The notes below the pieces were generated by a model. It made no database searches. It was not told the origin of the DNA and worked only from the letters and a program-made list of their open reading frames with translations. Positions 41,351 through 53,368 of a stretch of DNA of 64,000 nucleotides are shown here, piece by piece (within the stretch, counting starts at the first letter, position 1; the number at the start of each line of letters is the position of its first letter). The position numbers were made by a program, and so were the translations under genes. This DNA is from Zonotrichia leucophrys gambelii (lineage: Eukaryota; Chordata; Aves; Passeriformes; Passerellidae): the NCBI RefSeq assembly GCF_028769735.1, contig NC_088173.1, positions 67,022,963 through 67,086,962 on the forward strand, read 5' to 3'.

Positions 41351-42899
41351 ACCAAGAGCTTATTTGCTCCTGGTCATGCTCTGCTCTGTCTCAGCTCCAG
41401 CTGCAGCAGCTCCATCCAAGGGGCAGTGATGCTTGGAGAGGTTACCTGGAACAGAGGCTGGGCACGGCTAGAAAATAAAGCAGGAATTTGTTGAAAGGCC
41501 TTCAAAGGGTCCACCTTGGGCAGTGCAGGAGCCTGGAGGAGGCTACACCCAGGATGGATCATAGTCATGGGTTTTTCAGGCAGATATAAGTTTGGTCTAT
41601 TTACATATCAGGGGTGTAATTGTTCAATTACAGCTTCAGGTAATGGAGTCACATCCCTTCAGTTTGCTCCCCTCAATTCACTTTTGTTTAAACCTTTTTT
41701 GGGTCTGAGGCTGAGATGGTGACCTTGGTTCCCATCTGGAAAAGGATTGTTTTGTCTGACCAAACAGACAAAAGTTCTTTTCTGTGAAAAGAACTTAAGA
41801 ACTTGCTAACACTTTATATGAAGTTCAGAGTTATACACTAATGCAGTACAGGATCTGAAAAATATAAAAACTGAAACTGAAGGCATCGGCAGGAACGAGG
41901 TGCCTGGGAAGAAGGAGGACACATCCCTGGATAGGGAAAACTTCCAAGGGGGAAGGTTGAACTCCTTTCCAGCCTCCCGTTTCTGTAATGCAGTGCAAAC
42001 ATAAAAAAAGATGGGCAGGGAAATGGGAAGGGAAAACTCCTGGTTTATGTCTGCTTGTATGCAAGTTTCTTTTTCCCCTTCTAAACTGCACCTGATATAT
42101 TTTTATTGGACCAAGATGTAAAACCTGAATTCGATTGCAGCCATGATTTCTGACCCACTAAGTATTACTGAGAATTATCTCTTGAGGCAGAGTAACTATT
42201 TAATACTGCACATCCCTTGTGTTCAGTCATGAAAGCTGCCCACAGGGTCTAACATTTCTAAATTGAGTGATTATCTATTGGTAATTGCACTCTCCAGACA
42301 GACCTGGGGCACAGACATATGGTTAGAAGAATGGCTCCATTTTTTTCTCCTTCCTTTTCTTTGGCTGCTCACTGCTAACGACAGCACTTCAGCTGTTTGC
42401 AGGCTCTGAAAAATGTAAAATCTGAAGGAGTCAGGAAAAAAAAATAAAAATTCACAAACAGCAGCTTCCCCTGGCAGGAATGCTGTTACCCCTGTCACTT
42501 CAAGGTGCTTTTATGTCACACAGCCAAGCTGAGTACAGAAGTCCCCACACTGAGGTCTAAAATCAAAATCAGCTTTTTTTTCTTCACTGGCTCTACTAGA
42601 CTGGTGCTCTGTTATCTGGACACGCCTCATTTCCAGTACCAATCTGTGCAGGGAGAAATGTGTATGACTTGATCTTTGCACCTTAGTTCTCCTTGCTGAG
42701 CCTTGCCTCTTCATCTTGCAAACAGGAGTTAGAAACAGCCTTTACACCCTGAGGAGTCCCACTGTGTTTATAATAACTCTGATTTCAGCATGGCAGAAAT
42801 GTGGATCTCAGAATGTGAGCTAGGGCAGTGTGGATCCTGTGGTGGCTGCTGGCCACAGTGAAGAGTGGTGGCAAAAGCTGTTGTGTGAAAGGGTATGCA
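41351..42899. other. Intergenic, nothing recognised
   Basis: No exon or repeat family recognised. Confidence 0.3.
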
Positions 42900-43915
42900 A
42901 TTATATATATATATATATATATATATATTCTATATATGTATACATATTGAATATATATATTCAATCTCTATATATTTTCAATATATATAAAGTACAAAAT
43001 ATGTATAATATATAACATATATAACATATATATAATAGATATAATAGATATAATATATATAATTTATATAATATTATATGTATACTATATAAAATATATA
43101 ATATATAATATATAATATATAATATATAATATATAATATATAATATATAATATATAATATATAATATATAATATATAATATTAATATATAATATATCATA
43201 TATAATATATAATATATACATAATATATATGTTCTCTATATATTATATAATATATAAATATATAGATAATGTAATATATATTCATATATATTCAATATAG
43301 ATATTGAATATATATGAATATATATTCAATAGACATTTATAATATATTATATAATGGTATAATATATAATATTTAATATATAATATTTAATATATAATAT
43401 ATAATATATAATATATAATATATAATATATAATATATAATATATAGTATATATATTTATTATATATATATTCAATAGTCAATATATATACTCAATATATA
43501 TATTCAATATTTATATATCCATATATTCAATCTATATATTTTCAATATATAAAAAATATATAATATGCATAATATATAAAATATATATAATATATAATAT
43601 ATAATATATAATATATAATATATAATATATAACATATAATACATAATATATATCTTATGTACATATAATATATAAAATATATATCTAATGTATATATTGA
43701 ATTGATATTAATATATATTCAATAGACATTTATATTATATTATATTATATTATATTATATTATATTATATTATATTATATTATATTATATTATATATAAT
43801 TTATATATAAATATTCAATAGTCTATATATATACTCAATATATATATATTCAATATTTTATATATATATTCAATTTATATATATATATATATATAATATA
43901 TAATATATTCAATAA
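42900..43915. repeat. 1-kb AT-only satellite-like block
   Basis: Almost pure A/T for about 1 kb. It mixes TA dinucleotide runs (for example 42902-42928), heptamer arrays of AATATAT (about 43093-43180, 43391-43445 and 43581-43630), a pentamer array of TATAT (43731-43795) and repeated palindromic units with ATTCAATATATA and TATTGAATATA. Frames inside it (such as 42961-43221 minus) are compositional artefacts. Confidence 0.97.
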
Positions 43916-44170
43916 TATATCTTCTAAATATACATGGAAAATTCCAGACAGCTCCCACAGCCTTACCCCAGACTTCAGCTACAAGAGAACTTGCAAATTC
44001 CCTGCTAATTATCAATGCTCAAGTACTTCTCAGTGGCTGTGGTGATTCTACCTTGAGATCTAAATACTTTCAAGGCCTAACTTAATGCACAGAAAATCTG
44101 GAACTAACATGCACATGTGTCCATGAAGTCAGTGTCTAAAGCTTTGTCCCCACTGAAGCTGTAATAATTT

Positions 44171-44266
44171 CACAGCTACAGCTCAAGCAGTAAATTTTTG
44201 GGAATTTAATTATCTCCAGCACCGGCAAAGGCAAAGCTGTACCCTCACAGCTACAGCTCAAGCAGT
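44171..44266 (+). repeat. Pair of 21-bp direct repeats
   Basis: The same 21 bases, beginning CACAGCTACAGC and ending AAGCAGT, occur at 44171-44191 and 44246-44266. The 40 bases at 44199-44238 between them recur at 48354-48393 with three mismatches, suggesting an old dispersed element I cannot name. Confidence 0.6.
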
Positions 44267-44587
44267 GTTTTGGGGCATCACCAACCCTGTTCCCTGTGGG
44301 CAGGATTTTGGTGAGTCCCTTGAAGTTAAAATCACCTTCTGAAGTTGTGCCTGGAGTGATGCAGTGGGGGATGAAGGAATGCCAGGAGGTGTGGATAAGA
44401 AGGATGTTGCAGTCAGTACTGCAGCAAGGGACAGTTTTTCTCCCAAAAAACTGGCTGGAGTTATACAAAGCATCAGAGCCTGAGTCAAGATCTTTGAGCT
44501 GTCCTTGGGGTTTTGGAAAGCTGCCCCCTGCTCTCCAACAAGGAATTCTCAGAAGGAACCAGCAAGGAGCTCTCAGAACTTTGGGCC

Positions 44588-45161
44588 TGTAAGCCAAAGC
44601 TTAGAATTAAACACAGGATTTGATCTGAGACCTTGGAAAAGGCTTCCAAACTTAGGTGCTAAAAGTGAGAATGTGGATTTATAGTTTAAAGCAGAGACAC
44701 GTTAAGGTAAATAAAGGAAAGTTTATTTAACTTTGGAGTTAAATAGAGTTAAATAGTTTAGTTTAGAGTTTTGGAGTTTAAGATATGGAAAAAATAAAAG
44801 TAGTTACAAAGGTAAAGAGTTTAGAATGCAGGACTGTAGGTTTGTGTGTCATGACATGATTGGATAAGAAAGCTTACACTGTAGCATGAGTCACAAGATG
44901 AAATTTTCAAGGACTGGGTAAAGAAACATAAATATCCTTGTTGGCAGTGTATTGTTGGTCAGTAAATCCTTAAAATATCTCATAACTAGGGGTCTTGTGA
45001 CCTAAACCACGGGGTAAAGACGTGAGCCAAACTCACCCTTCCTGCCTATGTATAAGATAAGAAAATAAACCTCATCATCTAAAAACTCAGAGGTCCCCTC
45101 TCTAACTAATTCAAAATTCCTTCCAAAATCCCCTTATTTGTGTTCTCAAGGAATCTCAACA
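44588..45161 (+). mobile_element. Probable solo LTR, about 575 bp
   Basis: TGTAAGCC at the left and GAATCTCAACA at the right are candidate ends. Near the 3' part CTATGTATAAGATAAG is followed by GAAAATAAACCTCATC, a TATA-like and poly(A)-signal arrangement in plus orientation. The flanks TGGGCC and GTGTGA do not match. An alternative frame (44547-45148) has AGGAAT on both sides but lacks the TG start. Confidence 0.6.
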
Positions 45162-45569
45162 GTGTGAAAATCCACTCTGTGGAACCTCTTTAACTCTCAC
45201 TGCAGTGGCCTTTCCCTGCCTCTAGATCTTGCAGATCCCCTGTCTCTCCCTCCATGACACATGGTCTTTATTCCTTTATTTCTCCCTGGTGACTTTTGAG
45301 GCAGGGAGCTGCTTCCACAGGACCAGTGAAGAGGTGGCTGTTGAGTGCTGCACTTCTGAATTTCAGCATGACAGTGTTTGGCACGCAGATACAAATTAAA
45401 GGATGAGAAACAGGTGTTTGGATGGGGAAAAGGCTTGTAATTATGAGGAATATTCTTGCTGCCTGGTTGTTCTGTGGTAAAATGGGTCTGTCATCATGCT
45501 CCTGAGCTCTGTAAATAAACAACACCCAAACATTCAATATTAATTAGAAATGTTACAGAGGCATATGCT

Positions 45570-45953
45570 TGTGATGGTGTTCACAGGGGTTCTTGCATGA
45601 GGGAAGAGATGAGGATGTGACTCCATGTTTCAGAAGGCTTGATTTATTATTTTATGATATATATTACATTAAAACTATACTAAAAAGATAGAAGAAAAGG
45701 TTTCATCAGAAGGCTGGCTAAGAATAGAATAGGAAAGAATGATAACAAAGGTTTGTGGCTCGGCTCTCTGTCTGAGCCAGCTGACTGTGATTCGCCATTA
45801 ATTACAAACATCCAACATGGGCCAATCACAGATGCACCTGTTGCATTCCACAGCAGCAGATAATCAATGTTTGCATTTTGTTCCTGAGGCCTCCCAGCTT
45901 CTCAGGAGGAAAAATCCTAAGGAAAGGATTTTTCATACAAGACATCTGCAACA
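45570..45953 (-). mobile_element. Solo LTR family B, copy 2, 384 bp
   Basis: Starts TGTGATGGTG and ends CATCTGCAACA. Flanks TATGCT (45564-45569) and CATGCT (45954-45959) differ at one position. The body closely matches the copy at 19063. Confidence 0.92.
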
Positions 45954-46349
45954 CATGCTAATATTGAAGCACCATGACGTGATCGCTGATTGCAAAGCTG
46001 GAAGTAATGGTGAATTTTTAAGAAACACCATCCCAGCTAGAATTGTCTGTGGGGAAAAAAAATCAACCAACAAAACATCACCACCCCCAAAAACCAAACA
46101 AAAAGCTGAGGTGGCAAATTTCCATGGATAGAAACTGATCTGCAGAAGTTGGTCAGCAAATGGCTCTTGGTCTGCTGACAGTGTGTGCCCAACGAGTGAG
46201 CTCTGTGTCCTAAAGCAGATGTTGCTGTTTCTGTCTGTGCCTCCCATCCCCTGACAGGGGAACAGAGAGCTGTGGAGCTTCTGACACCACCCGAGGTGGC
46301 TGTGAGCTGGTGCCCCTGGGCCCTCTGCTCACAGCCATGCCCAGAGTCA

Positions 46350-46600
46350 CCCCCTGTGCCCAGAGCATTGTCCCAACACCCCTGAGCTCTGCCAGGCTGG
46401 TGCTGTGCCCACTGCCCTGGGGAGCCTGGGCAGGGCCCAGCCACCCTCTGGGGCAGAACCTTTTCCTGATATCCCACACAAACCTCCCCTGGCACAGCTT
46501 CAGGCCATCCCTCAGTGTCACCATGGAGAAAGGATCAGTGTCCTCACGCTTTGTACAGAGACTTCTTGGCCTTGAGCTGCCTGGGTCTCTCCTGGGTGTT
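46350..46600 (-). mobile_element. CR1 fragment, near-identical to part of the 6.4-kb copy
   Basis: The 138 bases 46380-46517 match 6492-6629 with no difference that I can see, including GGTGCTGTGCCCACTGCCCT and CTGATATCCCACACAAACCT. It is the complement of the CR1 3' region. Confidence 0.88.
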
Positions 46601-47026
46601 TCCAACCTTTTTCCTTCTAACTTTCTCATATCTTAGCCTTGAGACGTCTTCTACTATAATCAGAAGGAAAACATCATCTCTGTTTTAAGATTTGTGAGGA
46701 TTCAAAACCTCTGGTGGAAGGAAGGGGGAAATGTGTGCACATATATCTCTAGAATTAATCCTCCAACTGAGATTCAGCCATTAGTCAAAAACCCAAAAAC
46801 ATTCTGGGAGCTGAAGTCAGAATCATTAGTAAATGCTTAATGGTTTACCTTTTAATCACTCTAACATGGACTCTGTTCCAAAGAGCTTTGCTGAAGTGGC
46901 TGAAGCCTGCACAGATGGCTGAGGAGCATGATCAGACAGCAGTGGGTCACAGACCATGTGTGAGGAGAAGCAGCAGCTCCTGAAGGATGGGGACTTACAG
47001 AAGGACTTGAGTAATCACACTGTGGG

Positions 47027-47631
47027 CCTCGGGTTGCTGTTGATATTTGCTGCCCCGAGATGTGCAGGGTGTCTCTGCTTTGGCCTGCGCAACTGAAGAA
47101 CCAGTCTGGACTCTTCACTTTTTGGTCTTGAGGTTGTTTATCAATTCTTATCTATAAAATTTTCTTTCTGCCCAGCCGAGATCTGCTCAGCAGGGCAGCC
47201 ACAGGCACTCTGTGTTGTCCTTTTATACTACAAACTATGTATATCATATTTACTCTTTATTCCCAATACCTATCACCTGTGTCAGACAGTGCACTCCTAC
47301 TCTGAACCAATCCCAAAGTGCCAACATCACTGCAGAAAATGGAGAACAAGAAGAAGAAGAAAGAAAGGCTGGACATGCCCAGATTCCTCCATCTTGTTCC
47401 CATAACCCCCATACAAAAAATCCTAAAATCTACATTTTCACCCTGTGATCATTTTGTTATCACACCATTCAAAGCTGTGTGATGTTCACGTCCTCATACA
47501 AAGTTGGTAACTTGCTCCAAGGGTCACAATCAAATCTCCAGGTGTTCTGGGCAGCATGCCAGGGTCTCCAAGCCCCCCAGAGGGGCCCTCAGCAACTCTG
47601 GACACCCAGAGGGATGTGCTGAGTTCCGACA
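47027..47631 (-). mobile_element. Solo LTR family C, copy 3, 605 bp
   Basis: Perfect TGTGGG at 47021-47026 and 47632-47637 flank a unit that ends GAGTTCCGACA but starts CCTCGGG instead of TG. Body in reverse: TTGAGGTTGTTTATCAATTC, CCAATCCCAAAGTGCCAACA, a GAAGAAGAAG run and CACCCTGTGATCA. Matches copy 2 at 36231 over its length. Confidence 0.85.
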
Positions 47632-47637
47632 TGTGGG

Positions 47638-49290
47638 ACTGAGCTAAAGAGTTTCATGGGGAGTGGGAAGGGTTTTAAACTTTCCAGGACTCTCACCAGG
47701 GTAAATGGCTGCCACAGCCTGAGTTTTTCCTTAAACAGGAGGTTATTAGAAGGGCAATTATTACGGCAGGCTGATTCCTTGGCCCTTTGCAGGGTGGTGT
47801 GCTGAGAGCTGGCACCTTGTTTTTCCCTTTCCAGATGGATTTTCAAGCATGTGAACCACCTTGGATGGCCGAGGGTGGCAGAGCTGCCACAGTAAAATCT
47901 GAATTGCTTCTCAGCCAGTGCAACCACAAGGCACAACCCATAGAGCACCAGCAGTGATCCTGGGCAGCCTGGTTTATGTGGTTTGTCCCTGGATTAGGTG
48001 GGCTGATGACTTTTTTATGGTGTCATCTTAGTGTGTGTTTGACTGCTGTAATCTGGCAGTGTGGACCCGATTCAGCCCCTCTGCCTCTAAAGCAAACATT
48101 TTATGCTGTCTGAGACTCCTTCCAATTCCTCCCCACACCACATCATTCTCCCCCTTGGCAGCCTTGTACAAACTAAGGACTGAGGGGAAGCAAAAACCCT
48201 ATCTAGCAAAGACAAATAAATGAACAGCACACACGAAAGCAGCTCGCCTTGAAACTTAAATTGGTTGCTGCTAACTTTCTTCTGGTTTTGGCAGGGAAAC
48301 AGATTATTTCCAGTGCTTGGCTGCTTTTCAGTATCTGACTAGGGCTTCAGTGCTGGGAATTTAATTGTCTTCAGCACCTGCAAAGGCAAAGCTAATAAGT
48401 TACTGAAGTTTCAAGGTAAAGTTAGATGCTCTTTGGTTTGTTAATTGAATATTTAGCCTGACTTCCTAAGGAGGCAAAGCTTGCTGGCTGTTTGTATATG
48501 TCTTGCCATTAAATTTTAAACCCAAAATTGAGTAGGAATGATACCCAAAAGGCATAAGAAGTGTCCAGCTAGAGATCAGAACTTTCTCTTGGTCCCCAGA
48601 ACAGGAGAAAAAAGGTAATGTGAGAGCATTGAGTATTCCTGGCCAAATCCATATAGAATTACACTGCCTGAGGGTCCAATCCACAAGAGAGCCTGACTTT
48701 GCATCATGTCTGTTTGCATTTTAAGACTTTTCATGAGCCATTTCAGTTGTAGGCTGAATGATTTTGATCCTTGTCATGGCAGATATCTCATGTGAGGGCT
48801 GAGGGGTCAGATCATCTTCTTCCTGCTCATTCAATTAAAATAAATATTTTTGCCTGCTTTTTTGCATGCATTAGGCAATGCAAAAAAAAGATATCTTGTG
48901 AGACAATGGTATCTTGTGAGACAAAGAGATAGTTATGTAGAAGAATGGCACTAGAACCAATGGCACACCTACCTGCAATTTTTCCTACCTCTTGCAACAA
49001 AAAAATTCTCCTAAAATGGTCAATATTGAGCTAAGAAGAAATCAATTCCCACAAGTAATAAATACCAGACACTCAGCTCACCAGGGCCTTTACAGTTTGT
49101 TGTTGTTCACATTGGGCTGTTCTACAGGAATCAGAATGAAACAGGTGGATGGAATGAAAGTTGATTACAGCCAGTTCAAGACATTGAGAAGAAAAGTTCT
49201 CACAAATTCTTCTGAGCAGGATCACACAAAGTGCAGTGGGTTCAGTTGCTTTTATTCTTGTGAACAGGGTCCTGAACCAACAAAGAATTA
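47638..49290. other. Intergenic, mostly unrecognised
   Basis: Includes 48354-48393, a 40-base relative of 44199-44238. No exon recognised. Confidence 0.3.
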
Positions 49291-49296
49291 TGCATG

Positions 49297-49686
49297 TGGG
49301 ACCATGGTCACAGGGGTTTTCAGGTGAAAGGAGAGACAAGAATGTTGACTTCATGTTCAGAAGGCTTGATTTATTATTTTATGATATATATATTACATTA
49401 TAACTATACTAAAAAGAAAAAGAAGGTTTCCTCTCAGGAGCTTGCTAAGCTAAGAGTAGAAAAGAATAGAATGATAACAAAGCCAACCCTCTCAGACTCT
49501 GTCCGAGAGAGCTCAGTCCTTGATTGGCCATTAATTATAAACATTCAAGACGGCCCAATCAAGAATCCACCTGTTGCATTCCACAGCAGCAGATAACCAT
49601 TGTTACATTCTTTTTCTGGGGCCTCAGCTTTCCAGAAGGGAAAATCCTAAAAGAAAGGCTTTTTAGTGGAAAAGATATCTGCAACA
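49297..49686 (-). mobile_element. Solo LTR family B, copy 3, 390 bp
   Basis: Starts TGGGACCATGG and ends ATATCTGCAACA. Flanks TGCATG (49291-49296) and CGCATG (49687-49692) differ by one C/T. The body matches the other family B copies. Confidence 0.9.
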
Positions 49687-50315
49687 CGCATGCACCTGGC
49701 TTTGCAAGCAGAATAAATTCCCACTGCCTGTGCATTTAAAGTTCATTAACCTTCAAGGGGACTCTGCCCAGAGCTTTGAGTTAATCTCGTGTCACTGAAG
49801 ACCTTCAGAAATGGGTCTAAGGGTGGCTGCAACAGTGAATTCTGCTGGAAGTCCCTCTCCTTCAACTCCTTCTGCAGAATCCGTGCTTCTTTGAGCATCA
49901 TTGAAGAAGAGGTGCATGTATCTCACCTTCTGGCATAGCTGTTCAGTCCACCCAGTTATCTTTCTCCTCCCAGTAAAGAGAAGCCAGTAAAATGCTTCAC
50001 TGGGAATAGATTCTGGGTCTGTGGTAGGAGGTGAAGCAATAAGAAGGACATTCATTGAGGTTTTATGGGACTAAAAAGCAGAAACATCTAAAGGGCTGCT
50101 CAAGGTGCTGAAATAGCAAGTTGCCTTGGTGTCTGTCTGTGATCCATCCCAGAGCAGCTGGGAGCAATGACTGCAGAGGCACTCGGGAGTCAAAAGATCT
50201 TGATGCATTGATTTCATGCTCTGTATTGTCAGCCCAAGCCTTGCAGCTAGAGTAGGCTCAGCCCTGGGGTTTATTTTTCACTCCTCCCATCCCTGTCAAA
50301 AGCCTGTGGGTGACT

Positions 50316-50672
50316 TGTAGCAGATAGGGCCTGGCGTTCGGAAGATCTCATTATGTTATGGGAAGACAGGGCCCCTGCCCCCTTAGATAAGAAAATTAAC
50401 ATAGGAAGGTAGCCCCCTAAACCGGATTCCGGTAATTTTCCACTTGCCCAGGTAACTTTTCCATCCCTACTAACCATAGATGGTAAGGACAGACCCTCAC
50501 CTGACGTAGAAGCCCCCTAGACTATAAAACCCCACGGGAAGAGAGAATAAAGGCCTTTGATCCTCCACCACATTGGTGTCCGCGTGTTTCTTAGGCCCGA
50601 GCGACCCCGGGGAAGGGGGTCGCCGTGCTGTTTCCTGAAACCAGGCCGCCTGCCTTGTATCAGAAGGCAACA
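50316..50672 (+). mobile_element. Solo LTR family E, 357 bp
   Basis: Starts TGTAGCAGATAGG and ends CAGAAGGCAACA with perfect GTGACT at 50310-50315 and 50673-50678. TATAAAA at 50523-50529 and AATAAA at 50546-50551 lie only 16 bases apart, so the R region would be very short. The U5 is CpG-rich (CGAGCGACCCCGGGG), suggesting a young copy. Confidence 0.92.
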
Positions 50673-50814
50673 GTGACTCTCAAGGGGCAGGAGAGTTTTT
50701 GGTGCCTTTTGGTTCAGGCAGCAAAAATGGAGAAGCAGTTCCAGCATTAACTTCAGAAATATCCAGAAATTAACCACAGAAATGTCCGTTTACCTGCGAG
50801 AGGAAGCTGATGTG

Positions 50815-51199
50815 TGTTGCAGACAACTTTTATGGAAAATCCTTTCCTTAGGATTGTTCCTCCTGAGAAGCTGGGAGGCCTCAGGAACAAAATGCAGATA
50901 ATGATTATCCGCTGCTGTGGAATGCAACAGGTGCATCTGTGATTGGCCTCATGTGGTTGTTTCTCATTAATGGCCAATCACAGTCAGCTGGCTCGGACAC
51001 AGAGCCGAGCCACAAACCTTTGTTATCATTCCTTTCTATTCTATTCTTAGCCAGCCTTCTGATGAAACCTTTTCTTCTATTCTTTTAGTATAGTTTTAAT
51101 ATAATATATATCATAAAACAATAAATCAAACCTTCTGAAACATGGAGTCAGATCCTCATCCTCTTCCCCAATCCCAAAACCCCTGTGAACATTGTTGCA
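50815..51199 (+). mobile_element. Solo LTR family B, copy 4, 385 bp
   Basis: Starts TGTTGCAGAC and ends AACATTGTTGCA with perfect GATGTG at 50809-50814 and 51200-51205. Plus orientation: AACAATAAATCAAACCTTCT near the 3' end. Opposite to the copies at 45570 and 49297. Confidence 0.93.
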
Positions 51200-51205
51200 G
51201 ATGTG

Positions 51206-52361
51206 GATGCTCTGCAGGTCCCAACACAGAGGAGATGTGAGAGTGAGCTGTCCTTTGCCCTGAGAAGGAGCAGAGATCCCACATTTCTCTTTCCTTTGGC
51301 TCACCCTCCTGTGAGGGTGCAGACAGCAGAGCTTCCAACCTGTGCCAGGCACTGAGAGAAAGAAGGAAGGGACCTGGGATAAATGAGTCTTTGTGCCTTT
51401 CTGTGCACAAATTAAATCGAATAAATATATGAGTGTGTGATCCAAAACTGCCAATTGCCATTTGTCCTTAAACTACCATCACTTTATTATTAACTGAAAT
51501 AAAGCAGTTTTTTGGTAGTTGATGAGCTTCATGTCTCTTGCTGAATCAGAAGGACTGGACTGACAGAACATCCACTTTGCAAGCACATTTGGCACCTATT
51601 GGTGTTTGTGGCTGCATGAATCTCCCAGTAAAATCTGCTGCAGAAAGTCTTTGGCCTTAATTTCTGCACAGAACAAATTCTGCTTCAGTGTAGATTTAAG
51701 GGAAAACCTTGAAAGTTCAGGTAGAATCCAGATAGGCCTTGTAAATAAATCCACTTATCACGAGCAGACAAGCCACCACTTCCTTTTGATTGTAGCAATT
51801 AATAACTCCCACCCTTTGTGAGTTTAGGATTAATGTCAGGATTAACACCAAACACCAGCTCTCCCCTACAGAGCTCAGAAATTTCAGTACTGCATTGTAA
51901 TTCGGCCGTGTGAGCAGCAGAGGGTAGTGTATCACAGAGAAAAACTTCCATCTGGGTACCAGAAGCTGTTTGGGAGTGTTTTTCAGAAAAGCAGATTGCT
52001 AGGAAGGATTTAAAGTGTGAGCAAGACAGCCCCTCTGTGCTGCAGTCCTGTGTGGAAAGGCTGCAGTGTGCAAACTTTGGCTGCTGCATTGTTTAAAGAT
52101 GATTTAAAATTGGTATTTATTTAAAAGTGATATTTGTTTGGGTGCAGGAGGTTTGTCCGTGGTGAAATGCTTCAAATTTCTGCTCTGCGCCGAGGCCTGA
52201 TGCTGGATTTGAAGTTTGATTTCCAGGTGTCCAGGCAAAGTTTTTCCAGGATTGCATCTCAGCTGTGTCCCCTTCCCACTGGGGAGAGGCTGGAATGTGC
52301 CCTGTGCTCCTCTCAGAATTTAATTTGGAGCCTCTCAGGGTCACCAGGGCTGGAGAGCTCA
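51206..52361. other. Intergenic, nothing recognised
   Basis: No exon or repeat family recognised. Confidence 0.3.
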
Positions 52362-52744
52362 CACAAAACCACAGAATCATCGAAGCTGGACAAGCCCTCT
52401 AACACTGAGTGCAATCATTAGCCCAGCACCACAGTGTTCACCACTAGACCCTGACCCCAAATGCCACAGCTAAACATCATTTGAGCCCTTCCAGGGATGG
52501 TGATTCCAACCACTGCCCTGGGCAGCCTGTTCCTGTGCCCGACAGCCCTTTCAGTAAAAGAAATTTTTCTTATATCCAACCTAAACCTCCTCTGGAGCAA
52601 CTTACAACCATTTCCTCCCATCCTGTCACCTCTTACCTGGGAAAACAAACTGACCTCCCTGGCTACAGCCTCCTGTCAGGGACTTGCAAAGAGCAATATG
52701 GTTCACTTTGAGCCCCTTTTCCTCCAGTTTGATCAGCTGCTCCT
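52362..52744 (-). mobile_element. CR1 fragment interrupted by a family C LTR
   Basis: ACCACAGAATCATCGAAGCT, CCTTCCAGGGATGGTGATTC, TGGGCAGCCTGTTCCTGTGC and TTATATCCAACCTAAACCTC: the complement of a CR1 tail, continuing to the GCTCCT duplication at 52739-52744. Confidence 0.85.
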
Positions 52745-53362
52745 TGTTGGAACCCAGGAAATTCCTCTGGCTGCTCTGGAGGGCTGGAACCCCTGCCCAG
52801 GGGGGGTTGGCACAGAGCCCAGGACCCCTGTGCCTTTGATTTAGCCCTTGGAAAAAACAATTACCAACCTTATATGAAGGATTACAAGCCACAAAAGTTT
52901 AAGTAGATTGATACTGAATTTATCACAGGGTGAAAAATAGATTTTTGGGGCTTTTAGAATGGGGGTTCAGGGGGCAAGATGGAGAAATCTGGGTGTGTCC
53001 AACCTTTCTCCTTCTTCTTCTTGGCCTCCATCTTCTGCTGTGATGTTGGCACTTTTGGGTTGGTTTAGAGTAGAAGCTCGCTGTCTAACATAGGTGATAG
53101 GTATTGGGAAGTTATTGTAAATATTGTACAGGTAGTTTTTAGTGTAAAAAGATAACACCACCCCAGGGGAGGCAATGTGTCTCTGACTGTCCTGCTGAGA
53201 GGACCTCAGCTGGACAGGAGAAAGAATTTTATAGATAAGGAACAATAAACAACCTTGAGACTGAGAAATGAAGAGCTCTGACTCCTTCTTCAACTGCCAG
53301 GCTGGGAAAAGAGACTTTCTAACACATCTTGGGGTCACTGTGACCAGCTAGATATCCCAAGA
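52745..53362 (+). mobile_element. Solo LTR family C, copy 4, 618 bp, inserted at the end of a CR1
   Basis: Starts TGTTGGAACCCAGG and ends TATCCCAAGA with perfect GCTCCT at 52739-52744 and 53363-53368. The body matches copies 2 and 3: GCAAGATGGAGAAATC, TGATGTTGGCACTTTTGGGT, ACATAGGTGATAGGTATTGG and ACAATAAACAACCTTGAGAC, in plus orientation. The end is GA, as in copy 2. Confidence 0.87.
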
Positions 53363-53368
53363 GCTCCT

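Noticed and set aside
42961..43221. Reading frame rich in Tyr, Ile and Leu
   Set aside because: It is produced by the AT-only repeat block and does not represent a protein.
44136..44597. 153-codon minus-strand frame
   Set aside because: It crosses internal direct repeats and has no family resemblance that I recognise; likely a chance frame in repeat-derived DNA.
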